DNA of 52,742 nt. It comes from JBPCOI01 sp051000395. GTDB lineage: Bacteria; Actinomycetota; Actinomycetes; Mycobacteriales; Jatrophihabitantaceae. A model generated the notes under the pieces. The model made no database searches. It saw only the letters and a program-made list of their open reading frames with translations, and had not been told where the DNA came from. The stretch lies in assembly GCA_051000395.1 (NCBI GenBank), contig JBPCOI010000018.1, positions 1-52,742 of the forward strand, written 5' to 3'. Position 1 is the first letter of the stretch. Each line of letters begins with the position of its first letter. Positions 1 through 8,700 of this stretch are shown here, piece after piece. The position numbers were made by a program, and so were the translations under genes.

Positions 1-117
1 AAAATCCTCGCCACCCGCTACCGCCGCACCTGGAACGACCTCGAACTCACCATCCGGTGCGTATTCCGAATCCTCCGCTACCGCCACTTCACTGGCGCAA
101 ACGGAGAGGGCTTATGA
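1..117 (+). CDS. C-terminal tail of a transposase-like protein, cut by the window edge
   Basis: An open frame runs from base 1 to a TGA at 115-117 and gives 38 residues rich in Arg, Tyr and Leu (KILATRYRRTWNDLEL near the start). The ATRY-R pattern followed by a hydrophobic helix resembles the last helices of IS5-type DDE transposases. That resemblance is from memory and weak. The setting supports a mobile-element origin, because a Tn3 remnant lies 130 bases away. The start of the gene is outside the window, so neither length nor integrity can be judged. Confidence 0.35.
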   Translation, partial: KILATRYRRTWNDLELTIRCVFRILRYRHFTGANGEGL

Positions 118-245
118 ATAGTGTTCATAGCGTCGTTGCAGCACCCGGGTTCAGCGATACCACAAGCTGGACGTCGGGCAGACTCCGACTCGCGTCGAAC
201 GCCCGACGACGTGCCCGGCGCTTAGCGCACGATCCTGTAGCACTG

Positions 246-569
246 CTACTCACGCCCCGAGACGCTGCACTCACGGAATCCGAAACGCTGACGGATCTGG
301 GCGCGGTGATACGCGACGGTGCTGCCGGTCCACTCGTAGAACCCCAACGCCGAGGCGGCCACCTGGACCTGGCGAGCAACGAACTCGACTAGCTCGTCGC
401 GCAACTCAGCACGGCCAGCGGGAAAGCGTCCCTCCTGACCGTAGAACCTCAGCAGCAGCGCAAACCCCAAGCGCGTCGCTCCGCGCTTGCCCGCGGCCAG
501 CGCGCTCTCGTCGTCCAGCAACGTCCACCGCTCGACCAGGTCATCGACATCAAGCGGCACACGTCCCAT
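246..569 (-). pseudogene. Truncated N-terminus of a Tn3-family transposase (DUF4158-like)
   Basis: The 107-residue frame contains ERWTLL, LAAGKRGATRLGFALLLRFY, EGRFP and VARQVQV, and then a Tyr-His-rich stretch (TVAYHRAQIRQRFGFRE). This is the pattern of the DUF4158 domain that opens Tn3-family transposases. A full transposase is close to 1000 residues; here a TAG at 246-248 ends it after about 100, and no continuation is visible in the other minus frames. It is therefore a remnant, not an active element. Its presence marks the left end as a former insertion site. Family assignment is by remembered motif. Confidence 0.6.
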
Positions 570-614
570 GCCAGCGCATCGTCGTCCGCATTCCCGGCAG
601 ACACCAGGCCCCGT

Positions 615-942
615 TTGGACCTGGTGACAGCATTCTTACTGGCACCCGGACTCGGACGCCGTGAAGATGAGGACCAAGGACCGACCCGGGTCGTCATCTG
701 GTCCGACGGCAGCCAGGCCGACCTCGGCGTGCTCGGTGTGGTGCTTGTCGCCACGTGCATCTGCATCGCTGGCATCGTCATGGCAACCAACAACGACGGC
801 ATCGTCCGCGTCATCGGCGACGATCGCAGGGCTGTATGCGCTGGTGATCCTCATTCCGCTTGTCGTCTTGCTCGGCATCGTTCGACTGGTAAAGCGATCA
901 AGTGACCAGGCGTCTCGTCACGTGGACGAATCGACACCCTGA
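615..942 (+). pseudogene. Possible frameshifted two-helix membrane protein
   Basis: Two overlapping plus-strand frames each carry one credible transmembrane helix. The frame from 615 encodes DLGVLGVVLVATCICIAGIV and then loses sense after about 830. The frame that includes 661 encodes LYALVILIPLVVLLGIVRLV and a polar tail ending at a TGA at 940-942. Joining the frames near 825-835 would give a small protein with two helices separated by a short loop. A single frameshift in a decayed gene or a sequencing error would explain this. Neither frame alone looks like a normal gene, and chance hydrophobic stretches cannot be excluded. Confidence 0.3.
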
Positions 943-2354
943 CGTTCGGGGAGCGATATTTCCAGCACGATCGCGCCGGTCCCGTCGGCTGCTGTGAGCC
1001 GTCCTCGGACGAACGGGTCTTCGTCGAAGAGCGTCGCGGCTCGCATGGCGGAGTCGAACTCGTTCGCGTGGGTCTCGGGGATTGTGCCGACGCGGTGGGC
1101 ACCGATTGAAGCGACTAGTGGTCCGATTGGGTCCTCGCGCGCAAGCCAGACATCGATCAGGACCCAGGGGCCCATGCGTCGTGGTCCTTCGGTTCGGACG
1201 CGTTCGAGCAGATCGTTGGCCGCCGCATCCAGCTGAACGGGTGTGTATCGATTCCGGTCGGCAATCATCGGGTAGGCGGCTCGGTCCGGCGGCTGGAGCC
1301 ATTCGGGGTCGTCGTCAGAGGCGTGCTTGATCAGCCGGATCATGTCTCCGCCGCTGGACTTCAGCATCCGGATCGCCTTGAGTGCTGTTCTCGCGCGACC
1401 GAACGGCTGCTGCTCGGTCTGGAGCATCTCGGCATTGAAGTCGACCACGGATGGTGCGATCTCGATTCCGCGCGCGCTGTACTCGTCCGCGATCAACTGC
1501 TTGAGCTGATCGAGGGTCTTGCCTTTAAACTTCGCGCGCGCGGCGTCGAGTGCCTCCTTCTTGGCTTTCGATTCAGCGCGGGCGTTGGACCAGGACGGTC
1601 GTGGCGGACGTGCCCGTCGGGGGAGCTGGGCGAGCGTCTCCTCGATGGGCGGCGCGACCGGTCCGCCGGCGTCTAGCCAGCGCGTCAGCTGTCTGATGAA
1701 TCGGCGGTCGTCGCGGTCGATCGTTCGATCGGTCTGTTCCGCCGGGTAGGTGGCGAGCAACACGCGGGTTTCTTCGTGCCTGCCCATCGCCGCGAGGACA
1801 ACCAGACGGAGCTGCGTGTCGAAGTCGGACGCACTTGGATCGCCGTCCTCGTCGTCGCCCTCGTCCTCAGACCGTGCCTGCGCTGTCTCGACCTCGCATC
1901 GAAGGTGGCCGTCGATCGCAGCTGCGTCGGGGAAGTGCTCGGCGTAGGCCGACGCATGGTCGTTGGCGAATTGCACGATCCGCTGTGCGGCCTGATCAAC
2001 GTCGTCCCGGCCGGTCAGCTGCACGGTGAAGCTGTTGGTGCGCCCGTGCTCAGGGTCGTCGATCAGTGCAGCTCGTAGATGCACGGTCAATAGCGGCATC
2101 AGGTTCAGGGCGGGCTCGTAGCCGACGCCGAGCGAGGTTTCGACCTCGACGGGCCAGTCGTCCGGCCACTGAAACGAAGTGCGATGGATCTCGATCACAT
2201 CGATGACGCCGTTTTGTGTCGAGCGAGTCAGAGTGGCGTCGGTGCGATCACCATCAAGCACTCGGCGGCTCCAGCCCGCTGCCGACAAACGGTCGGCGAC
2301 GGTGGCGCTGAGGGTCGTGAGTGCCTGGTCGATCTCGTCCGGGTGTCCACCCAT
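918..2354 (-). CDS. Hypothetical protein, 478 aa, possibly DUF4304-like at its N-terminus
   Basis: This is an intact ATG-started gene of an unrecognised family. Residues 1-150 (GWSRRVLDG, later VETSLGVGYEPALNLM and an acidic helix with FANDHASAY) recall the DUF4304 layout, but only by eye. An acidic linker (DEGDDEDGD) follows. Next come an alpha-helical region and a charged, probably coiled segment around residues 255-300 (ARAESKAKKEALDAARAKF). The C-terminal 80 residues form a predicted beta-rich module (PWVLIDVWLA, HRVGTIPETHA, VLEISLPE). There is no signal peptide or membrane helix, so it is probably cytosolic. It lies between the Tn3 remnant and a dead recombinase, suggesting acquired cargo. 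No function can be given. Confidence 0.7.
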   Translation of the reverse strand: MGGHPDEIDQALTTLSATVADRLSAAGWSRRVLDGDRTDATLTRSTQNGVIDVIEIHRTSFQWPDDWPVEVETSLGVGYEPALNLMPLLTVHLRAALIDDPEHGRTNSFTVQLTGRDDVDQAAQRIVQFANDHASAYAEHFPDAAAIDGHLRCEVETAQARSEDEGDDEDGDPSASDFDTQLRLVVLAAMGRHEETRVLLATYPAEQTDRTIDRDDRRFIRQLTRWLDAGGPVAPPIEETLAQLPRRARPPRPSWSNARAESKAKKEALDAARAKFKGKTLDQLKQLIADEYSARGIEIAPSVVDFNAEMLQTEQQPFGRARTALKAIRMLKSSGGDMIRLIKHASDDDPEWLQPPDRAAYPMIADRNRYTPVQLDAAANDLLERVRTEGPRRMGPWVLIDVWLAREDPIGPLVASIGAHRVGTIPETHANEFDSAMRAATLFDEDPFVRGRLTAADGTGAIVLEISLPERQGVDSST

Positions 2355-2466
2355 GAATGAATCATGCCTCGTCGTCGGAGGGATCGTGCTCGACGGTCGA
2401 TGTCAGTTGCCCGGCGACAGGGAGCAATTGGCGAAGCGACACGCACGCCATTGCGAGCGCCCGCGT

Positions 2467-3142
2467 TCAGCGTTGAAGCCTCTTGATCGAGGAGTACTTG
2501 CCCATTGGCTCGGCCGCGAGCGCCGCATGTCGTTGGGTGATCTGGTGGCTGTAGCCGAGCTGGGTGGCGACGATCGGTGCGGGGGACCTGGCGGACAAGA
2601 TCCCGCAGGACAGCGTTGCGGGAGCCGAGCAGATCGACGCCGAGCGTGCGCAGCCGATCCATGATCGATTGTGCGTGCAGGTGGCGGCCAGCGCGTCAGC
2701 CCGGGAACAACGACGGACTGCCGTCAGGGTTGGCGGTGCGCAGGTTCGGTCTGGCAGCGAGTTGATCACGCAGAACCTGCGCGAACGGCTCGGGAACTGC
2801 GACCGGTTCCTTGCCCAGCAAGACCAGGATCTCGCTAGGCGCGACCTGGACCTGGTCGATGCGCATCGCCGCAACGCGCACGCGTGGTTGGGCATAGAGC
2901 AGCAGAAGGACGGCCGCGACCCGGTAGGGGAGGGTGTCCGGTTCGCCGGTGAGGCATCGCCTGAGCCAGCCCAATCGATCGTCCTGAGTAATCAGCCGCG
3001 CCGAACGCGCCTGTCGGAACCCGATGGATAGTTCGGAGTTGAGCTTCTGCTCGCCGCTCCAGACGATGAAGGTGCGGATCGCGTGCCGGGTGGTCGGGCC
3101 GCCTGCGGGCATCGTGCATCGGTTGCAATAATGACTGGTCAA
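2467..3142 (-). pseudogene. Degenerate tyrosine-recombinase/XerD-like gene
   Basis: The minus strand encodes HAIRTFIVWSGEQKL, LPYRVAAVLLLLYAQPRVRV and, further on, EPFAQVLRDQLAARP with a terminal SPSLFPG. This is the layout of an actinobacterial integrase-like family that normally reads FPGR-GR. Here an in-frame TGA at 2696-2698 replaces the expected Arg codon. The same frame then continues RAGRHLHAQSIMDRLRTLGV. Near 2590 the similarity moves to another frame (APIVATQLGYSHQITQRHA) and stops at 2467. One nonsense codon plus one frameshift, and a missing 5' part, make it a pseudogene. A CGA-to-TGA transition is the simplest cause (inference). Confidence 0.65.
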
Positions 3143-3145
3143 AAT

Positions 3146-3162
3146 GACATAATGTCCATTAT
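3146..3162. repeat. AT-rich overlapping dyads
   Basis: Two overlapping near-palindromes sit here. GACATAATGTC occupies 3146-3156 and ATAATGTCCATTAT occupies 3149-3162. The AT-rich patch contrasts with its GC-rich surroundings. It lies just upstream of the recombinase pseudogene and after the vapC stop. It could be an operator, a recombination site or a transposon end; nothing in the sequence decides between these. Confidence 0.4.
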
Positions 3163-3184
3163 CGGCGCTTCACCGGTTGACGTG

Positions 3185-3616
3185 TCAGGCCAGGGGGTCA
3201 CGCGATCGCAGACCACGGTCGGCCCAACGGGCGAAGTCGCGGTCGCGGCTGCACAGTTCCAAGCCGTGCTCAAGTGCAATCGCCGCAATGTGCGCATCGG
3301 TCAGCAGGCGCACCGACGGCTGCGCACGGAGCAATTCGTCGAGGAGATCAACGTGTCGTGGCCCAGGTTCAGGGATCCACGCACACGGACGAGCCAACCA
3401 CGAGCGAACTACCGACAGCGCGTCGTCGACCGGCATCGGACGCTCCCACGCTCGCGGCTGCCCGACGACCCGTACGAAGCCTGTGATGCAGACCCACGGA
3501 AGCCCCACCCGAGCCGTGCCGGACAGCTGATGTTGAAGCCACGACCGCGCGGCTGCATGTTTTGCGGCGGTCGTCATCGTCGCGTCGACGAGCAGATTGA
3601 CATCGACGAGGATCAC
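3185..3616 (-). CDS. vapC: VapC-type PIN-domain toxin
   Basis: This is a 143-residue PIN-domain ribonuclease, the toxin half of a type II toxin-antitoxin pair. The N-terminus MILVDVNLLVDA supplies the first catalytic Asp. The centre has TGFVRVV, and the C-terminal part reads LLTDAHIAAIALEHG and CSRDRDF, providing the remaining acidic metal ligands. The GTG start at 3614-3616 overlaps the stop of the upstream antitoxin by four bases, so the two are translationally coupled. Length and motifs are complete and the pair looks functional. VapC enzymes generally cleave tRNA or rRNA in the cytoplasm; the target here is unknown. Confidence 0.88.
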   Translation of the reverse strand: MILVDVNLLVDATMTTAAKHAAARSWLQHQLSGTARVGLPWVCITGFVRVVGQPRAWERPMPVDDALSVVRSWLARPCAWIPEPGPRHVDLLDELLRAQPSVRLLTDAHIAAIALEHGLELCSRDRDFARWADRGLRSRDPLA

Positions 3617-3873
3617 GATCGGGCCGGCGTCGCCCGCTCGACATCTTCGGCATCAAGAAGCTCGGAGAGGACGCGGCTGTCGGTGATCAGCGGTCGCCCC
3701 GGGTCGAAGGCCGGCAGTTCATAGCGGTCTGGGCTCGTCGACGGACGGTCGACGGCGGCCAAGCCGGCGCGGAGCAAGTCGTTGACCTCCTCGCGCAGCC
3801 GCGTCCCCCGTCCGACCCGACGCCGCTCAAGAGCCGCCGCAACGTCGTCGTCCAGCGTCAGGGTTGTGCGCAT
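3613..3873 (-). CDS. vapB: VapB-type ribbon-helix-helix antitoxin
   Basis: This 86-residue protein begins MRTTLTLDDDVAAALERRR, the beta strand plus helix of a ribbon-helix-helix DNA-binding domain. It continues with VNDLLRAGL and a flexible acidic tail (SELLDAEDVE) of the type that wraps around the VapC active site. It overlaps vapC by four bases and lies upstream of it, the usual antitoxin-first order. It should neutralise VapC and repress its own promoter. A -10 element seven bases before the ATG suggests leaderless transcription. Confidence 0.88.
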   Translation of the reverse strand: MRTTLTLDDDVAAALERRRVGRGTRLREEVNDLLRAGLAAVDRPSTSPDRYELPAFDPGRPLITDSRVLSELLDAEDVERATPARS

Positions 3874-3879
3874 CAGCAG

Positions 3880-3885
3880 AGTATA
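3880..3885 (-). promoter_or_regulatory. -10 element of vapBC (leaderless)
   Basis: The minus strand reads TATACT, a near-consensus -10 hexamer, followed by 6 bases and then the vapB ATG at 3873. The RNA would begin at or next to the start codon. No clear -35 box is visible. The TATAC core is also self-complementary and may be part of the VapBC operator. Confidence 0.55.
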
Positions 3886-3919
3886 CGCCTCGCGAGCAGC
3901 ACTGCATCAACACTTTGAT

Positions 3920-3932
3920 GTGATGGCATCAC
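3920..3932. repeat. 13-bp palindrome GTGATGGCATCAC
   Basis: A perfect dyad with a single central base lies in the 180-base gap between vapB and the DUF1059 gene. It may be an operator for one of these genes. The rest of the gap shows no credible gene. Confidence 0.35.
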
Positions 3933-4052
3933 GGCTGCAACGTACGAACTCGATGCTGTCGAACACGATGCTGCACCACTTGCAGGGTCGGAATTCCGCA
4001 CTGGTCGCTGGTCGCCGAGGGTCGTCGATCTCGCCGTTGACGCTGGGGTTCG

Positions 4053-4289
4053 TCAGTCTTCGGGAAGATCCGCGAAATCACGCTTGGTCTTGCGGTACCA
4101 CCCCATGCCAGAGATCGAGTTCTTCCACCTGCCCCGCATGTCGTTCAACGCATCCTGGTGCGTGTGGTCGCCACTTGCGACGGCGTCCTTCAGGTGCTGG
4201 TCCTGCGCTTTTATGACATCGTTGGCGCTCTGTCCGCTCAGCGCGATCTCACAGGGCCCACCCATCTGCTTGCAGGTCATCGTCTTCAT
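4053..4289 (-). CDS. DUF1059-like small protein
   Basis: This is a 78-residue soluble protein starting MKTMTCKQMGGPCEIALSG. The CKQMGG-C segment near the N-terminus and the following helix (ANDVIKAQDQHLKDAV) are typical of DUF1059 proteins, whose role is unknown. The C-terminal half (MRGRWKNSISGMGWYRKTKRDF) is longer and more basic than in the usual 55-60 residue members. No membrane segment is present. It stands alone between vapBC and the VOC gene. The family call is by motif memory. Confidence 0.65.
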   Translation of the reverse strand: MKTMTCKQMGGPCEIALSGQSANDVIKAQDQHLKDAVASGDHTHQDALNDMRGRWKNSISGMGWYRKTKRDFADLPED

Positions 4290-4326
4290 CTACCGCTCCT
4301 TCGATCGTGGTCGGTTCTCGACTGAC

Positions 4327-4746
4327 TCAGCGCAACTCCTGGATGCGGATCAGGTTGCCTGCGGGATCGCGGAAGGCGCAGTCGCGCACGCCGTAGGGCT
4401 GCTCGGTCGGCTCCTGGACGACCTCGGCGTCGCCGGCCTGCAGCCGCTCGAAGGTGCCGTCGAGGTCCTTGGTGGCCAGCAGGATCCAACCGTAGGTGCC
4501 CTTGGCCATCATCTCCGCAATGGTGCGGCGCTCGTCGTCGGTGATGCCGGGGTCGACGGCCGGTGGGGCCAGCAGGATGGAGATGTCGGGCTGGTCGGCG
4601 GGGCCGACGGTGATCCAGCGCATCTTGCCGCTGCCGACGTCGTTGCGGACCTCGAAGCCGAGGGTGTCGCGGTAGAAGGCCAGGGAGGTGTCCGGGTCGT
4701 CGTGCGGGAGGGAGGTGACGTGAATGGTGAGGTCCATGACGGTCAC
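4327..4746 (-). CDS. VOC-superfamily (glyoxalase-like) protein
   Basis: This protein of about 139 residues has the paired beta-alpha-beta-beta-beta modules of the vicinal-oxygen-chelate fold. Landmarks are HVTSLPHDDPDTSLAFYRDTLGF near the start and FRDPAGNLIRIQE at the end, where the metal-binding Glu usually lies. It is cytosolic; the substrate is unknown. The GTG at 4744-4746 overlaps the stop of the AraC gene by four bases, so I prefer this start over the ATG at 4735-4737. The pairing with an AraC regulator recurs in actinobacteria and suggests that the regulator controls this enzyme. Confidence 0.85.
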   Translation of the reverse strand: MTVMDLTIHVTSLPHDDPDTSLAFYRDTLGFEVRNDVGSGKMRWITVGPADQPDISILLAPPAVDPGITDDERRTIAEMMAKGTYGWILLATKDLDGTFERLQAGDAEVVQEPTEQPYGVRDCAFRDPAGNLIRIQELR

Positions 4747-5225
4747 GCTAGCTGCGGCTCGCTGACTGGTGCTTCTCGATTCCTGATCGGTCTGGTCACC
4801 TGTTTCGCCACGCAGGACGGCATTTCCGCCGTCGCCCGCGCCGCGCGGCGCCGGTAGATGCTGGGTGGTACGCCGACCAACTCGGTGAAGCGCGTGCTGA
4901 AGGTGCCCAGCGACGAACAGCCGACCGCGAAGCAGACCTCGGTGACGCTGAGGTCGCCACGACGCAGGAGCGCCATCGCGCGCTCGATCCGCCGCGTCAT
5001 CAGGTAGGCGTACGGCGACTCGCCGTAGGCGAGCCGGAATGCGCGGCTGAGGTGCCCGGCCGACAGGTACGCGCCGCGGGCGAGCGCCTCGACGTCAAGC
5101 GGTTGCGCGTAGTCCCGGTCGATCCGGTCGCGGACGCGACGCAACCGCGCGAGATCGCGCAGGTGCTGTGCCGTTGCAGCCACCTCCTGCGGACGCGCAG
5201 CCGTTACTGAGCCTCTGCTGGTCAC
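4743..5225 (-). CDS. AraC-family transcriptional regulator
   Basis: About 160 residues, almost entirely one AraC/XylS DNA-binding domain with two helix-turn-helix units. Helix one lies in PLDVEALARGAYLSAGHLSRAF, and the second in SVTEVCFAVGCSSLGTFSTRF, followed by VGVPPSIYRRR. There is no obvious N-terminal ligand domain, so it is a short member of the family. The start is uncertain: the GTG at 5223-5225 is chosen, but an in-frame GTG near 5183 or a longer N-terminus up to 5373 is possible. It is upstream of and coupled to the VOC gene. Confidence 0.82.
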   Translation of the reverse strand: MTSRGSVTAARPQEVAATAQHLRDLARLRRVRDRIDRDYAQPLDVEALARGAYLSAGHLSRAFRLAYGESPYAYLMTRRIERAMALLRRGDLSVTEVCFAVGCSSLGTFSTRFTELVGVPPSIYRRRAARATAEMPSCVAKQVTRPIRNREAPVSEPQLA

Positions 5226-5433
5226 CTGCGCGATCGTGCCACCTCGCGCCGGAGCTGTTGATGCGTTTCCCGAGCGTCGTGCGGGCGCGACGGGCGAGCG
5301 ACCCGACTCGCTCAACCGCGGGGGTCCGTCACCTCGTTTACCGGGCGCCCTTTCGCGGTAGGTAAGGCGCATCTGCGCTCCCCGCAGCACGCCCGCGCAT
5401 GAGCAGTCACCATGAGCAGCCCGGAGGCTGACG

Positions 5434-5712
5434 ATGACGACAGAGTCCGTCAAGGAACAGGTGCGGGCGCTGCTGCGTCGCGGCATGAGCTACGAGCAGG
5501 CTGGCGGCGCGATGCGCCTTCCGGCGGGACTCGTCTACCAGCTGGCGAGCGGTCTGCCGGCCGACGGGAGCCACGGCCAGAACGCAGAACCTACCCAGCA
5601 ACTGGTCAATCCGCCCTCGGTGAACCCGACGTCCCGCGACGCGGTCCACGCCTGGGTGCGCCGGCACGCGAGTACCGATCGGCAGATGCAGCAAGCGAAG
5701 GCGCGGTCGTGA
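5434..5712 (+). CDS. Small HTH-like protein leading the formate dehydrogenase operon
   Basis: This 92-residue soluble protein is preceded by a GGAGG at 5420-5424. Residues 1-45 resemble a helix-turn-helix (VKEQVRALLRRGMSYEQAGG, then LVYQLASGLP). A linker carries LVNPPSVNPTS, and a basic helix (AWVRRHASTDRQMQQA) closes it. Its TGA overlaps the GTG of the catalytic subunit by four bases, so synthesis of the two is coupled. I recall similar N-termini, with the LVNPP..NPTS linker, fused to hemerythrin domains near actinobacterial formate dehydrogenases; here that domain is absent. A regulatory or enzyme-maturation role is inference. Confidence 0.75.
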   Translation: MTTESVKEQVRALLRRGMSYEQAGGAMRLPAGLVYQLASGLPADGSHGQNAEPTQQLVNPPSVNPTSRDAVHAWVRRHASTDRQMQQAKARS

Positions 5713-8700
5713 ACGGCGCACCCGCACCGCGGTGGCCGGTGCTGCGCCAGCTCAGCGGACCCGACCGCACCGGACGCGCCGCCGCCGCCAAGTCGCGGAT
5801 CACCGAGGATCTCGCGCCGCGTACCGCGACCGCGGACAAGGTCGTGAAGTCGATCTGCCCTTACTGCGCCGTGGGATGCGGGCAGAACGTCTACGTCAAG
5901 GACAAGAAGGTCGTCCAGATCGAGGGCGATCCCGACTCCCCCATCAGCCGCGGCCGGTTGTGCCCCAAGGGGTCGGCGACGCTGCAACTGACCACCGGCG
6001 ACGCGCGCGAGAAGTACGTGCTCTACCGGCGTCCGCACGACACCGAGTGGGAGCGGCTGGAGCTGCACACGGCGCTGGACATGGTCGCCGACCGGGTGAT
6101 CGCGACCCGCCGCGACACCTGGGAGTGGGAGGCGGACGGCAAGCGGACCCGCCGCACGCTGGGGATCGCGAGCCTCGGCGGCGCGACGCTGGACAACGAG
6201 GAGAACTACCTGATCAAGAAGTTGTTCACCGCACTGGGGGTCGTGCAGGTGGAGAACCAGGCCCGCGTCTGCCACAGCTCCACTGTTGCCGCACTGGGAA
6301 CCACGTTCGGCCGCGGGGGTTCCACCACCTACTTGCAGGACCTGCAGAACGCCGACTGCATCATCATCGAGGGCTCCAACTTCGCCGAAGCGCACCCGGT
6401 GGGTTTCCAGTGGGTGATGGAGGCCAAGGCCAGGGGCGCGACGGTCGTCCACGTCGACCCGCGCTTCTCGCGCACCAGCGCCCTGGCGGACCTGTTCGTG
6501 CCGATCCGCGCGGGAACCGACATCGCCTGGCTGGGTGCTCTAATCAACTACGTCCTCAGCAACGACCGGTACTTCCACGACTACGTCCTCAACTACACCA
6601 ACGCGGCGACCATTATCAGCGACCAGTTCCGTGACACCGAGGATCTGGAGGGCCTGTTCTCCGGATTCGATCCCGACTCGCGGGTCTATGACGCGAGCAG
6701 CTGGCAGTACGAAGGCGGCGAGGTCGCCGCTGCCTCCGGCGAACGCGACGAGCAGTACGACGACACCAACGACGGTGGCGAGAGCGTTGCGGAATCCAGC
6801 CACTCGCAGTCGCATGGTTCCGGCGGTCCGGCCCTACGCAGCAGTTGGCGTCGCGACGAGACGCTGCAAGACCCGCGCTGCGTCTTTCAGATCCTCAAGC
6901 GCCACTACGCGCGCTACACGCCGGAGATGGTGCAGGACATCTGCGGCGTGCCACCAGAGCTCTTCGCGCGGGTGGCCGAGCTGCTCTGCGCCAATTCCGG
7001 ACGCGAGCGGACGACCGCGTTCGCCTACGCCGTCGGCTGGACGCAGCACACCACCGGTGTGCAGTACATCCGCACCGCCGGGATCCTGCAGCTGCTGCTC
7101 GGCAACATCGGCCGTCCCGGCGGCGGGATCATGGCCCTGCGCGGGCACGCGAGCATCCAGGGCTCCAGCGACATCCCGACCCTGTTCGATCTGCTTCCCG
7201 GCTACTTGCCGATGCCGCATGCGCACCGTCACGAGGACCTCGACAGCTTCGTCGAGGCCGACGCCGCCGAGCGCGGCTACTGGGCGAACATGCGCAGCTA
7301 CCTGGTCAGTCTGCTCAAGTCGTGGTGGGGACCGGCGGCAGGTCCGGACAACGATTTCTGCTTCGACTACCTGCCGCGCATCAGCGGCAGCCACAGCACC
7401 TACGAAACCGTGCAGGCCCAGCTCGACGGCACCTGCAAGGGGTACTTCCTGCTCGGCGAGAATCCCGCCGTCGGCTCGGCGAACACCAGCATGCAGCGGC
7501 GCGCGATGGCGAAGCTGGATTGGCTGGTGGTGCGCGACTTCTCGCTCATCGAGAGCGCGACGTGGTGGAAGGACGGGCCGGAGATCGCGACCGGCGAGCT
7601 GCGCACCGCCGATATCGGCACCGAGGTGTTCTTCTTTCCCGCGGCCGCGCACACCGAGAAGAGCGGCAGCTTCACCAACACCAACCGGCTGCTGCAATGG
7701 CATCACCAGGCCGTCGAGCCGGCCGGTGAACGCCGCAGCGACATGTGGTTCATGCTGCACCTGGGCCGCTTGATCCGTTCGAAGCTGGCCGGCTCGAGCG
7801 ACGAGGCCGATCGGCCGGTACTCGAGCTGAGCTGGGACTACCCCACCGAAGGCGAGCTCGACGAGCCCGTCGCCGAGGCAATCCTCGCCGAGATCAACGG
7901 TTGGGACGCCGACGGACAGTCGCTGTCCTCCTACGAGCAGCTCGCCGACGACGGGTCGACGGCGTGCGGGTGCTGGATCTACGCCGGCTGCTATGCCGAC
8001 GGCGTCAACCAGGCGGCCCGCCGAAAGCCGCACGTCCAGCAGGAGACGTCCTCGCTGGAGTGGGGATGGGCGTGGCCGGCGAACCGTCGTGAGCTCTACA
8101 ACCGGGCCTCGGCCGACCCCGCCGGCAAGCCGTGGAGCGAGCGCAAGAGGCTCGTCTGGTGGGACGAGGACGACGGCACGTGGGTCGGGCACGACGTGCC
8201 GGACTTCCAGGCCACCAAGGCGCCCGGCTACCGCCCCGACGACGACGCCCGCGGCACGGATGCGCTGTCCGGGATCGACCCGTTCATCATGCAGGCCGAC
8301 GGCAAGGGCTGGCTCTACGTCCCCGCCGGGCTCGTCGACGGTCCGCTGCCGGCGCACTACGAACCGCAGGACTCGCCGTTCGACAACGCGCTGTACGGCC
8401 AGCAACGCAACCCCACCCGCCAGCTGGTCGTCCGCAGGCACAACCGCTACCACCCCAGCGGCAGCGCGCCGGGTGCTGACGTGTTCCCCTACGTCGTCAC
8501 CACCTACCGGCTGACCGAGCACTTCACGGCCGGCGCAATGACCCGGTGGCTGCCCTACCTTGCCGAGCTGCAGCCCGCGTTCTTCTGCGAGGTGTCGCCG
8601 CAGCTGGCCGCGGAGCGCAAGCTGCGCCACAACGGCTGGGCCACGATCGTCACCGCGCGAGGCGTCGTCGAGGCCCGCGTCATGGTCACCTCGCGCATGC

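Noticed and set aside
5412..5708. N-terminal extension of formate dehydrogenase to 5412
   Set aside because: The region is the small coupled gene in another frame; the GTG at 5709 gives the four-base overlap and family-like start.
6255..6290. Selenocysteine codon in formate dehydrogenase
   Set aside because: The codon at the metal-ligand position is TGC, and no in-frame TGA or SECIS is required.
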